DNA of 64,000 nt from Microdochium bolleyi (Eukaryota; Ascomycota; Sordariomycetes; Xylariales; Microdochiaceae), in contig KQ964255.1 in the NCBI GenBank assembly GCA_001566295.1, positions 496,001-560,000 of the forward strand, given 5' to 3'. Made by a program: the position numbers and the translations under genes. Position 1 is the stretch's first letter. Each line of letters starts with the position of its first letter. This document shows positions 20,638-31,756 of this stretch, piece by piece. Below the pieces are notes generated by a model. It ran no database searches and had not been told where the DNA came from. It saw nothing but the letters and a program-made list of their open reading frames with translations.

Positions 20638-21844
20638 GGTGAAGTGTCTGGCTTGTCCCTCGCTGAAAGATCTTGGTGAACCTCAGACCAACTGCGATAT
20701 TGTTGGGAGGACAGAGTATCCCATTGACCTCAACGGCAGGACATGAAGCCTGGTCATGCCGTCGAGCCAATACACCTTCCTCTCCCTAGGCACCTTGCAA
20801 GGCGTCACGCCGACCCCTGATCCGCCAGGCAACAAGCGAGAAGCTTTCCCCAACCGGGTGGAGATGGCCGCACGCCAAAGTTCAGCTGAATGTGCCGGCA
20901 GCCCGTTAGTGCCGTGCTGCGGGGCTGGTCTCCAGGCGCCGAGTTGATCGCAGACAGGGGGGTTCTTGTTCAACGAGTCGACTTGCTTGATCACCGCACG
21001 ATGTGCTATACCTCAACTTGCGGCTGTACCTTTGCCGGCTTAAGATGTGGCTATAGCGGTCTCATGCTGGGAAGTCGCTCGAAAGAGGCACTGCCCATGT
21101 CAACAATTGCTGCGTTTCGTGCATCGTCTCTGACCCGCGGTGAAGGGTCTTGCCAGACAGTTCCTGTGTCATGTCGCTAATCAGTACTCTTCATGTCGAG
21201 CCAGCCGCACCAGCATCAGCCAGATTTCGGGGCAACTATCGGTGAACACGGCATTGGGACGCGGGATGGCCACAGCTGGCACGGGCATGAAGCCGAGCGC
21301 AACCATTCCGTGTCGGATGCCCAAAAAGCACGTCTGATCCAGTGGCTCCGCCCGTCCAAAGAATGCATGCAGCCAACCTCAGGAACACGACGACTTCCCC
21401 ACTATCACAGAGTCGACAGGGTACCATTCACAGCCGCAGACAAGGGTTCGAAGCTAGGGCTGAACGGCCAAAGTCCGCAAGGTTGACAGCTTGCTGTCTG
21501 GGCAAAAAGCTTTGCTTGTGTTGAGCTTCGTGACTTGTGGCAGCCTGGGACCCCTGAATGCAGGCACTAGACGACATTTGTGCTGGTCTCAGGTCCCGTC
21601 CATGGAGTTATCAGCCACAAGCGGCAGCCGGACGCGTCGAACAAAGTCCCGGTCACCGCCTGGTTGAGAGAGGGGTCCTCTGCAGACATAGACGGCGTGA
21701 ATGTGTTCGATGGCATATATAAGTCTGGTCTGCTGTCCTTGCTTTGGTTGGATTTGCTTCGAGACACATTCACCAGGTCACAACTCGTTTATCCCAATCA
21801 TTAACATTATTTTTTGGGTATTTTATCATCGCACATCACACACA
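20638..21844. other. Divergent promoter region between two unknown genes
   Basis: 1.2 kb between divergent start codons. The right part carries a TATATAAG box. ORFs inside are short and unsupported. Confidence 0.5.
21716..21723 (+). promoter_or_regulatory. TATA box of the unknown gene at 21845
   Basis: TATATAAG 129 bp before the ATG, almost the same arrangement as in the xylanase gene. It suggests a regulated or strongly expressed gene. Confidence 0.55.
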
Positions 21845-22972
21845 ATGTCTAAGCTCCCTCCCATCGAGAAGCTCTCTCTTGCTGTTCGCAAGAACCGTAG
21901 GTGCCCCGCACGTATACCCCCTGATGACTTCAAAAACCTGACCCTGGATACAGTCAGAGATGAGTGGGAGAGCAAGAAGGAAGACTTTGAGAAGCAGCTC
22001 TCCGAGATCCTCGCAGTGCCCTGGACTATCGACATTGATCCCAAGCAGGTCTATGCTTACGCTGGGGATGGCTATGCCAAGGACTCCCTCGGTGCATGCA
22101 TTGCTAGGTATGTGGCAGCAACTTGCCGCTGTGTTTGAAACTCAGCCAGACTAACGAGCACGTAGCTACGTCGAGGGGGCCGTGTCTCGGCTCAAGGAGT
22201 TCGAGAGCAACTATGGCGATGAGGGCGTCAAGGAAATCAACGCCATCGCCCACAAGCACAGCCTTGGCCTCGATTTTGACGAGAACAAGCGGTGGTCCTA
22301 CTGTGGTGTTGACGTCCACGAGGGCCAGCTCCGCATGCTGTTCGAGAAGGACTGCCTGGGAACCAACATCAGCTACTGCCTCGACCGCGACGTGCTGGAC
22401 AAGGCCCTCAACGAGGCACCTGCCGGCGAGGCCGCCGAGAGCAGCAACCTCAGCTACTCGACGCGGACCAACATCCGCCAGGAGTACGACCCCAAGATTG
22501 GCGACATCCAAAAGAAGGTCGCCGACATCCTGGCCAACCCTGACATTAAGCTGAACCCCAACTTCGACGCCATCTTCGCGAGCCTGCTCGCCGAGAGCAA
22601 GGTCAAGAAGACGGAACTCCGCGAGGACTGGCAGTCGTCGATCGGCTACATGGCCCGCGAGTACTTTGACGGCTTCGTCAGCCAGCTCCAATGGCAGAAG
22701 TTCGAGGACGACGACATGCTCCAGGAGGGCTTCAAGGAGGCCGTCGACAAGAACGAGGTGTGCCTGCGCATCGTCGACAAACTGAACGACAGCTCGTATT
22801 CCGAGGCTGTCGTCGAGGACGGTGTCCTTTACATCCAGGTACGTATGCTCGTGACCCCTGCGCTGTGTATGCCCGAGACTGAATCGATGGCTGATTTTGC
22901 GCTCAGTGCAAACCCCTTACCTGGGGAACCAACGTCTCGTATGCCGCCGAGAAGCTCGTCGACAAGTTGTAA
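21845..22972 (+). CDS. Protein of unknown function, TATA-driven
   Basis: Exons 21845-22107, 22166-22838 and 22907-22972 encode 333 residues, with GTATGT/GTACGT donors and TAG/CAG acceptors that close the frame. The start MSKLPPIEKLSLAVRKN is the first ATG after the TATA box and a CA-rich leader. The protein is acidic and mostly helical by composition (DEWESKKEDFEKQLSEIL, KIGDIQKKVADIL), with a short Cys/Trp-containing C-terminus (CKPLTWGTNVSYAAEKLVDKL). No signal peptide, membrane span or catalytic motif is visible. I do not recognise it. Codon use is strongly C-ending, like the highly expressed genes of the window. It may be a cytosolic protein restricted to fungi. Confidence 0.75.
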
Positions 22973-23190
22973 GCTGGTAGTCACGTAGCATGTATGATTT
23001 GATGAGATAATTGAAGTCGCTGGATTGAGGATCTTGGCTGTGAAGTGTCTGACTGACATAAGAGTGCTGCCTGCGCGATGTGAGCGAACGAGACTGTGCC
23101 TCTACTGAGTCAGAGCATGACCCGCGTGTTCCTGGACATGACGATCGTCTGTCACGAGCTTCGGAGTGCCGATCGTGGCCCTTGTCAAGA

Positions 23191-23206
23191 NNNNNNNNNN
23201 NNNNNN
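23191..23206. other. Assembly gap (16 N)
   Basis: Sixteen undetermined bases in intergenic DNA; no gene is interrupted. Confidence 0.99.
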
Positions 23207-23257
23207 TACAATAGTTAAGCTCAATTGGGGTAACGTAGTTAACCTCTATAGCCCGTA

Positions 23258-23273
23258 CCCCCCCCCCCCCCCC
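23258..23273 (+). repeat. Poly-C homopolymer, 16 nt
   Basis: An uninterrupted C16 tract about 50 bp after the N gap; its length in the assembly may be unreliable. Confidence 0.95.
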
Positions 23274-23429
23274 AACCTTGGCTGCCTGCAACCTTTCAAG
23301 CTTCACCCTGGGGCATGTGGCCACCCACTTGCGCAAGCCTGCTCTTCTGACGAACTTGCAACCTTCCCAACACCCAAGCATTGTCCCAATCGCAAAGAAT
23401 CTCCCCCAGGCCTGCTCCCGCCAGACAGC

Positions 23430-24386
23430 ATGGAGTCGCGCGAAGGTCCCGGCCAACGTCTCGAGCGCTACGGCGGCCGACCCTACGGTTACCTCTCTCG
23501 AGCGCTGACCGCGGCGTCGTACCCGCTCCGCGGCATCTACTACTTCCTACGTCATCCCGCCTACTACCCGCTCTGGTTCAGCCGACTCCTGCCCCTCGGT
23601 CTCCTCTCGCTCCTCATCTATACGATCCTCTTCACGTTCGCATTCCTGCCCCAGTATGCCTTCCTAGCCCTCTTCCACGGCTGGGGCGCCTGGGTGAACG
23701 CGCTCGTGCTCGTGCTGGGTGAGGGGCTGGTCATCATACAGGGCTTGTTCGAGGGCTTCTTTGTGGACGAGTGCCGGGTGGATGTCTTTGATGTAAGTCA
23801 GATTGTCCAAACAGTCACTGCAGGTTACCTAACCCCGCTCACGTAGGCCACCCTCATCGACCTCGGCTATACCGAGCTCATCGCGCCGCACCGCCTTCTC
23901 TTCCCCGACGCCCCGAACTCGGTCAAGATGCTGGGCAAGCCGACCTCGCCCGCAGTCTACCAGCCATGGAGCCTGGTTCAGATCATCGAGCTGATCATCT
24001 GCCTGCCGCTGAACCTGGTCCCGTACGTTGGCACGCCCGCCTTCATCATCATCACCGGCGCGAGGCTCGGCACGTTCGCGCAGTACCGCTGGTTTCAGCT
24101 GCGCGGCCTGTCGCGCAAGGAGCGCAAGCAGGAGATCAAGAGCCGCGTGTGGGAGTACACGTGGTTTGGCACTGTCGCGATGCTGCTCGAGCTGATCCCC
24201 GTGTTCTCCTTCTTTTTCCTCCTGACGTCGACGACGGGCGCGGCGCTGTGGACGGCGAAGATGGAGGACCAGAAGCGCGGCGTGGAGAGGCGTCCAGAAG
24301 AGGGCCAGGAGCCGGCGCAGCAGAGACAGCAGGATGAGCATGATCCGGATGAGCCCCCTCCTCCTTATGTCGACAACCCTGTCTGA
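23430..24386 (+). CDS. RRT8/LDS-like multi-pass membrane protein with C-terminal PPxY
   Basis: Exons 23430-23792 and 23847-24386 encode 300 residues; the phase-0 intron has GTAAGT and GTAG ends. It contains several hydrophobic segments: one around residues 47-70 (SRLLPLGLLSLLIYTILF), one about 72-105, one around 155-175 (IIELIICLPLNLVPYVGTPA), and one around 225-250 (MLLELIPVFSFFFLLTST). The order and the NLVPYVGTPAF motif resemble the yeast Rrt8/Lds1/Lds2 family (lipid-droplet and outer-spore-wall proteins) and related fungal proteins, assigned from memory. The tail is acidic and Gln/Glu-rich and ends with PPPPYV, a PPxY motif that could recruit a Rsp5-type ubiquitin ligase. Function in moulds is not established. 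The start MESREGPG is the first in-frame ATG. Confidence 0.8.
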
Positions 24387-25570
24387 GAGTGCTGGGTTGT
24401 GGTTAGCCAGATTAGTCTATGCAACAATACCCTTGTTCCAGTTGGTCGTGCCCAAGCCCGACTTGTATGTCTCGACGCCTTGCCATTGCCCTTCTCTTGC
24501 AGGCGCTTTATTTTCAATAATGTGCTTTTAGCGATGTCGTTGGTAGGTTGTAGTTGACCAAGATACACTCCGTCCTTGAGGTCATATCTGTCGTGCTCAG
24601 GAGGGGAGGCCGAGCGGAAATATCATGGAGAGAGCTCTCTCGTATGCCACTCGACGATGAAACACGAGACCTCACAGTTGGAACTCGCAGAAGATGTTTA
24701 AACAACTTCTCGTTTCTGATCTGGCCCAAAGCTCGAGTCGGGACATGTTATCACGAGACTCTCACCTTGACATCACCGGGTCGCGGCAGGAGCACAATAT
24801 CTTCGGCTCACGCAGCAACGGTCTTATTTCAATGGACATCTCTGTTGTCTATATACACGGAAGAGCGACATCGCACAATCTCGCACGAGAATTTGGGCAG
24901 CACAGTCTGATTGTGGAGGAGGTGGCTGCTGTCTGGGCTCATTCGTCTCCCCTTCGCTTCGCGATGCTGCCCAGTCCACGCATATCACGATGTACAAAGC
25001 AATATCACGATTCTTCTTCGCTCGATGTATCTGATGCCCTCCAAACTCTCGGAACAGTCCTTCCAATCCCGACTGCCTCAAACGGCGCGTCCTCCTGCCC
25101 TTCAACTCCCACGACTTGCCACTTGCTGTGACCACGCATCGGCCGTCTGATCTTGCTGCCTGCTCAGGTATCAGTCCGCACCTTCCCAAGTTGCGCCTGC
25201 CACTCGATTCTGCCGGCCTCCGTTTGCACAAGACGCGTCCAGCGGGCCGATATGACGCGGCTCTCGCGCTGCAGGAGTAGTCTGCTCCTTCCTCGAGACT
25301 ACAACGGGCAGGCACGACGTGAGTACTTTCCGTCCACGCACAACCATTTCCTTTGATCATCTTCCTGTCCCTCTTCCCTCTCAATCCTTTCCTTCCACCT
25401 TCATCCTCCTCCAACCTTTCACCCCTCTCCCACTTCAACCTTTTTCAACACCACACTCTCTTCCACCTTGACGGCAGCCCTCTCTTGCCTTCAACACCAC
25501 AGTCACTCTCTCTTCCACATCCCCCTCGTTCGAGAACCCGACCCCCCACATCCAACACAGACGAGCAGCC
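24387..25570. other. Promoter region of the mucin-like gene
   Basis: 1.2 kb. The last 220 bp (about 25350-25570) is a pyrimidine-rich leader typical of strongly expressed fungal genes. Other ORFs here (for example minus 25438-24824) are low-complexity or lack any domain. Confidence 0.55.
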
Positions 25571-28500
25571 ATGCGAGGCCGCACCATCTTTGGTGTCCTC
25601 GGGGCCGCGAGCCTGGTCGGGCCAGCCACTGCCCAAGAGCAGTATGGTCCCATGTAAGTGTCGTCTTTTCTCATTCTCGTCCCATCTGCCAAGCCATGTC
25701 GTCGCTTCATTCCACTGTCTCTGACATGAACCTCACCCAAGTCCGGGATCCGGCCCTGGCTCCCCTCCCGGAGTCGACCCTGGTTCCGGACAGCCAACAC
25801 CCGGTGGCCCCTCCTCTGGATTCCCAACTCCTCTACCTGTTCCCGGCTCCGGCAGCCCGAATCAGCCCGGCTCTCCAGGTCCTTTCCCTGGCATAACTTC
25901 TTCTGTTCCTGGCGGCAACGGTCCTGGATCTGTCCAGCCTACTCCAGGCGTCCCATCTCCTGGAAACACTCTTTCCCCTTCGGTCTCTGGTCCTGGTGGC
26001 GATGGTCAGTATGGCCCGCCCTCAGTTGTTCCCGGCTCTCCCGGCTCTCCTGGCTCTCCTGGTGGCCAAGGTATTTCTCTTCCTAGTCCTCAGTCCACAG
26101 TCTTCGTCACGGTTCCTCCTTCACCCTCTGGCGGCCCCGGCACCGGCGTTGTCACCCCTGGCGTGCCTTTCCCAACGGACCCTAATGCCCCCAACGCACC
26201 GTTCCCGACTGGAATCCCCCAATCATGGCCTTCGCAGTTTCCCGCTCCAGGTCTCGTCTCCTCGGCCATCGCTGGCACTTGCCCGTTGCCCCAGCCCACC
26301 ACCGTCTTTGTCTCTGTTACTCCCTCGGTCCTTCCAACTGTAATCTCCACGGTCTCTGTCCCTGTCACGGTCTCCGTTCCAGTCACCATCCCGGTCACGG
26401 TCTCTGTCGCCCCTGGCTCTGGTGCCACGCCCGGCATCGGCCCGAATCCCATTGGAGGCGACAACAGCGGCCCGGCTCCATGGTCGCCTCCTCGGACCGT
26501 CACGTCTCTTTGCAGCACCCTTCCTGGCGGTCCCCAGTGGCCAACCACCAATCCAACCTTCACACTCCCCACCTCCGTTGTTGGTTCAGATCTTTCGGGC
26601 TGGCCGAGCGGCATGCCAACTGGACCGGCGGCTCCTGGGGTCCCAACTGAGCTTCCGGGAGGTCCTGGTGGTTCAGGTTTGCCTCAAGGTCCATCTCAGC
26701 CGCCCACTGTCTTCATCACCATCGGTCAATCCACGGATCCGAATGGCCTGCCTGCTCCGAGCAACAACCTCCCGCCCTGGACTCCTGGCACACCTGATGG
26801 TCCTGGTAGCCCTGCCCCAAGCACTCCCGGAGGTCAGGCAGCACCGCAGCCCACCACCATCTTCGTGACGCCTGGTCAGCCCTTCCCAGATGGATACGGC
26901 GGAACATCACCTCAACCGTTGACGACCAGTGCCGTGGATCCCACTGCCATTCCCGGATCTTCTTCGACACCACTGCCGCACCCCAACGGCCCTTTCGGTC
27001 AGGGTTTGCCCTCGGGGCAGCCTGGTGTTGGCACAGGCAATGTTCCCACTGCGGGTGCCTCCGGCTCTGCTCCTTGCACAACGGTCACCATCACCTCGCC
27101 CACCGGTTTTCCCTTTCCCCTGCCCGCAGGTGACGGCATCACTCAAGGACCCGCAACATCTCCATCTCTTCCAGTCAGTCTTCCCGGCGGCAGTGGCTTG
27201 CCATTCACACCTGTCGTCTCGACCATCCCGTCCGTGCCATCCGCCGGCGTGCAGCCTGGAAGTCCTGCTGTGGGCATCCCTCCTGGAGAGGTTCCGTTCA
27301 CGCCTGCCGTCTCGACCATTTCGGCAGCCCCTAGCGCTCCCGCCAACGGTGGCAGTCCCAGCGTAGGCGGCATCCCAGGCACTCTCACAACCATCTTGCC
27401 CGGAACACTCACAATCACCGTCCCTACTGGCAACTCTGGCTTCCCCTTCCCACTACCCACCGGAGGAGTTCCCACAGGTCCCGGCCAGCCAGGCTCTCCA
27501 CAAGATCCCAACGCTCCTGGAAACGATAGTCCACCCGTCACCTTGCCCTCTGCCGGACCTTTCGGACCCCACGGCTCGGACGCTGGCGGCCAGACTTCTA
27601 CTTGCACAACCGGTGCTGTTCCGCCCTTCTCGGATCCTGCTGGTGGCGGCGGCGCGCCGACCGGACCCGGTTTGCCAGGTCCCAGTGGTTTCCCAGTGCC
27701 ACAGCCCGGAACCGCTCCTGTGACTGCCCAGCCTGGAGGCCAAGGTGTTCCATCCTCTCAACCATCGGTTCCTGGTGACGGCATCCCCGTCCCCGGCGGC
27801 AGCATCCCTCTTCCAGGTGGCACAGTTCCAAACGGGCCCGGGTCTGGAAATGGACAGCCTTCAACACCATGCACAACGGGTGCATCTCCGATCAACCCTG
27901 GCACCTTGGCTCCGGGCCAACCTGGCGGCCAAGGCTTCCCTCCAAGCATCATCCCATGGCTGACCACTGATGGCACTCTTCCCACTGGCGTGCCAGCACC
28001 GGCGACTCCTGGTGCTCCCATCCCTGGTCAGCCTGGACTCCCTGGGGGCAATCTTCCGTCTGCTGTCTCACCTTCATCCTCCAGTCCCGGCTTTCCACTT
28101 CCTGGTCAACCCGGGAGCCCCGGAGGCCTCGGCAGCCAGCCTGTTTCTCCCGCTCCCAGTGGCCTTCCACCTTCGCCCTCAAGCCCAGTGACGCCATTGC
28201 CTGGCATCCCAAGCTCGCCCGCCGGAGTCACCAACAACCCACCAGGACTTCCCTTGACGCCAGGTGGTCCATGGCCTTCAGGTCCGCTCCCAGGACAGCC
28301 GGGTCAACCTGGTGGGCCGGGAAATAGTCTCAGCACATCACCCTGCTCGACTGATGCTATTGGTAAGTGTGACTTCCTTTTACTGCCTGTGATTCTGTTG
28401 CTAACTGATCTGTGTCAAGTCCCGACGGGTGTTCCCGCGGCCTCGAACCCGTCCCCTGGAGGCCAAGTTCCCACCAACAATGGCAACAACCCTGGTGCGC

Positions 28501-30638
28501 CTGTCAGCCAGCCTATCCCGACTGGAGCTCCCATCCCGTCTGGCCCTGCAGGTCAGCTTCCCACTGGCGGCGGCAGCATCCCTGGCCAGCCTTTCCCATC
28601 CGGTTCCCCAAGCGGTTTCACCACTCTGCCCAGCCCTGGTGTCCCGAGTCCTGGTCTACCAGCTTCTGGAGTCCCGACTCCCGGCTTCCCGATCCCGGGA
28701 GCGCCAGGCCCTTCCGTCATTTCACCCGGACCTCTGCCCAGCGGCTCTCTACCCGTACCATCCGACGGCAGCTCTGCTCCCACAGTCTCCGTTCCCAGCG
28801 GCAACACGCTGATCCCGCCCGGAGGCATCCCGACCGGACCCGCTATCACGCCTCCGGTGTCTTCCGCTGGAGTCACCTCTCCCGGTCCAGTGCCGCCCGC
28901 CACTCTTCCGTTGACCGATTCTGTTGCCACTCCTTTCCCTCTCCCTGGCGGCTACGGAGCATCCCACTCAGTAATCCCTCTGCCCAGCCCCCCAGTCGGC
29001 GCCTCGTCCATCTCCGGAGTTCTCCCTGGCGACGGGAGCCAGCCGACCATTCCAGGCTCGCTGCCAGTCACACCCACGCAGCCTGACGGTGGAGCACAGC
29101 CGACTATCGGAATCCCTCCAACAGGTGCAGTCCCAACTGGTGACAACGGCGGCAACCTTCCCAGCCCGTCGGGCTTTCCAGCACCGTCTGATCTCCTGTC
29201 AGGCGTATATGGTGGTGGTGTGCCCACTGCTCTGCCTGGAGATCAGCCAACCGATGTACCTGGTGGCCAGGGGCTCTCTTTTCCTGCGCAACTGCCTAGT
29301 GCAACCACATTGTGGCCCATCTCCACTGCCTTGACTGCTCCAGCCGGACTTCCAACTGTCAGCGGGACTCCAGTCGGTAAGTTTGTCCTCGCTCCGTTCT
29401 CTTACTCCGAGTATCATCTCTGCAGCAGTGCCACTAACCTGCCGTGCTTCCGCTAGGCCCTATCCCATCTGTGCCAGCGGGCGGTCCGATCTCTTCGACT
29501 TCATGCACAGAGACTGGCAGCGACATCTCCGGGATCCTTCCTGGGGCGACCAATCCCGCAGGCTCCAGTTCTCCCCTTCCCACTATCTCGGTCTTGCCAA
29601 TTCTTTCAGCGGCCCCGACAGGAGGTTGGAATGTGACATCCTCGGCCGCTTCGCACACCACGACCGCAGCAGTGGCAGACCCGCTCACAGCACCTCAGCC
29701 AAGTACGTTGATCACCCAGTTCGAATCCACCTCACGAGACCCTATCCCACCTCGCGCGAGCATTGATCCTCGGACATGTGCGTCTATGGTTGTCACGACT
29801 GTCTCGTCTCGAGCCTTCACGTGGTGCGGCCAGCCCACACCATCGACGACTCTTAACTCGGCCAAACCGGCCACACCGGTCGCTCAGATCCAGAGAGATA
29901 CTGACGGCGTACTTGCAGGATCTGGTGGGAACGATGCTACCGAGCGTGATGCAGCCTGTGGCGGCGACGCTGATGTCGGCGCCTTCTCGTTCGATGTGAG
30001 TACAGACCTACATGCACCGTGCACTTTGTTCTCACGTTCTGACGATTATGTAGTTCCGTGATGTCCCGCTGTCCGGTGACACCTCCCTCAGCCAGAAGCT
30101 CCCCATGCTGAGTCCGTACCACCGACTGTGGTTTTCGCGTTCGTTCAACATCAAGGCCGACGCACGATCGACCTCGCCAGCCAGCCCAGTCCTGCAGTTC
30201 CATCCCGACTTGACCAGTGCCTCAAACGCCGGGGAAGCCATGATCAGTGTCGGGCCGCAGCGTGCCAACTCTTGCTTTTCGTTCGACTTATATGCCGCGA
30301 ACCTCGGCTGTGCCTCTTTCTACGGCGGCTGCCACTTTAAGATGACTGGCGCGCGGTACGACGAGGCGACTGGGCGCGAGGTGGATGTCGCAACAGAGAC
30401 CTTCCACATCCGAGGTTGCAAGGACATTGAGTCCTGCCAACTCCAGCCGGTCGCGATGTCCACACTACGCGGCCTGACGTCCATCACCATCACTGCCGAG
30501 GCCGACGGCTTGCCCGCAACGTGGTGGTCGGACAACCTGATGCTCGGATGGTCCGACAACAGCTGCGAGAGCTCCGTCTGCCGCTCCGCTATCCGCGACA
30601 GCATCAGAAGACGCGACTGGACGGCCTACCGCCACTAA
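25571..30638 (+). CDS. Giant Pro/Gly/Ser-rich secreted (mucin/adhesin-like) protein with globular C-terminal domain
   Basis: Five exons, 25571-25653, 25742-28362, 28420-29376, 29457-29995 and 30054-30638, encode 1594 residues. Exon 1 encodes a signal peptide (MRGRTIFGVLGAASLVGPATA). About 1300 residues follow of irregular P/G/S/T repeats (PGSPGSPG, GQPGQPGGPG, LPGGSGLP), interrupted by Val/Thr-rich islands (TVFVTV, TTIFVTPG) and spaced CTT motifs (SAPCTTVTI, STCTTGA, STPCTTGAS), so it is probably extended, O-glycosylated and cross-linked. The last about 215 residues (exons 4-5) form a globular domain with spaced Cys and motifs PYHRLWFSRSFNIKA, NSCFSFDLYAANLGC, GCHFKMTG, WWSDNLMLGWSDNSCE. I know this C-terminal module from other fungal repeat-rich surface proteins (I believe Pfam DUF7371); its function is unknown. 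No GPI signal follows. Confidence 0.88.
28363..28419 (+). other. Stop-free 57-bp intron in the mucin-like gene
   Basis: GTAAGT donor, CTAACTG branch, TGTCAAG acceptor. The length is a multiple of three and no stop occurs, so retention would insert 19 mostly hydrophobic residues (GKCDFLLLPVILLLTDLCQ) into the repeat region. The hydrophobic reading and consensus sites favour a true intron. Confidence 0.7.
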
Positions 30639-31756
30639 TTGATCCTGCTTTGCGACAGTGACAATGTGCCCGGTTTCTCTGCCCATCAGCAGTCACGCCT
30701 CTGACTGCTTCGATCTCAATGACTTTGCTTCTATCTGTACATTCTTGCTCAACATATGGGGAAAACGCATCTCGCGCTGTGGCCGTGCAGGCACAAAACT
30801 AATAGGTGTGGGAGCAGTGTCTGGCGATTTTGGTGGATTTGATCCGTTGATATGTAATTAGATTATGCGACGGATGCAGTCAATGAATTTTGCTATGTTT
30901 CACTGGTGTTACAACCGGATGTGACGGTTGGTGATGAGTGTGAACCCGGTGTTCCCGATTTTGCCGTTCCGATCGGGGACGTTAGTGAGGATGATTGTTG
31001 ACCCGCAGCGCTCACATACGTAATGTAGTGGCAGGTCGAAGCACGGCGCCCTTTGACTCACGTCTGCCTGGGTCATTTCGCAACATTGCCAGATTGACAA
31101 ACAGAATTCGAGAGCACAGCGAACACGTAAGATAACGGACGTGCATAGGCCCGGCTGCCGCTCCGATCGTGTACGCAACAGTGGAGACTCCCTTTCCCCC
31201 AGACTGATGATGCAGGCGACCTCGGAGTGAGGCTCCGCCGCGGAGCGGGCGTGATGACTGCACGCTTTCGGGCGCGAGCCAGGCCGAGAACCGGCGCGGG
31301 AATCGGGTCCAAGTCGACCACCCCGACCACAGCGGGTGGATTCCCAGTTCTCCTGGCTAGGGCAGGGAAATGACGGCGATGCTTTTATTGCCGGTATCTG
31401 AAGACTTACCCCCCTTGCCAGACCCCCAATTATTCATCAGTGATGCCTCCACTTGCGGATGAGTTCCCGTCCAAGGGTCTTTTTTTCTTTGTATTTTGCG
31501 GTCAACTGAATGTCCAAAGTCAACAACTACAAGAGAACTGCCCTGCCTCTGGTTTCTATAGCCTCGGTCTTCTTTTTCACATTTGGGACATCAGCAACGA
31601 CACATGACGTCAGAGGAAAAGCATTAACTCATTTCTCATCCCGCTGGGCACGCAGCACCGCGCAACACACCAGGACACTTCGCGGGCACTCGATACTCTC
31701 GAAAAGGTCTGATTGAGCCCTGCAATCAGCCAAGTCATCGACACAAGGGAGGGGAA
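30639..31756. other. Intergenic region upstream of the MFS transporter
   Basis: 1.1 kb with the mucin 3' UTR on the left and the transporter promoter on the right. Short ORFs only; no element recognised. Confidence 0.5.

Larger units (their letters stand above)
22973..23429. other. Intergenic region with assembly gap and poly-C run
   Basis: Holds 16 Ns (23191-23206) and a run of 16 C (23258-23273). The gap and the homopolymer are probably one hard-to-sequence locus. The remainder is the leader of the next gene. Confidence 0.8.

Noticed and set aside
21441..21456. GGGTTCGAAGC, resembling a tRNA B box
   Set aside because: No matching A box, acceptor stem or T-run terminator nearby; I found no tRNA gene in the window.
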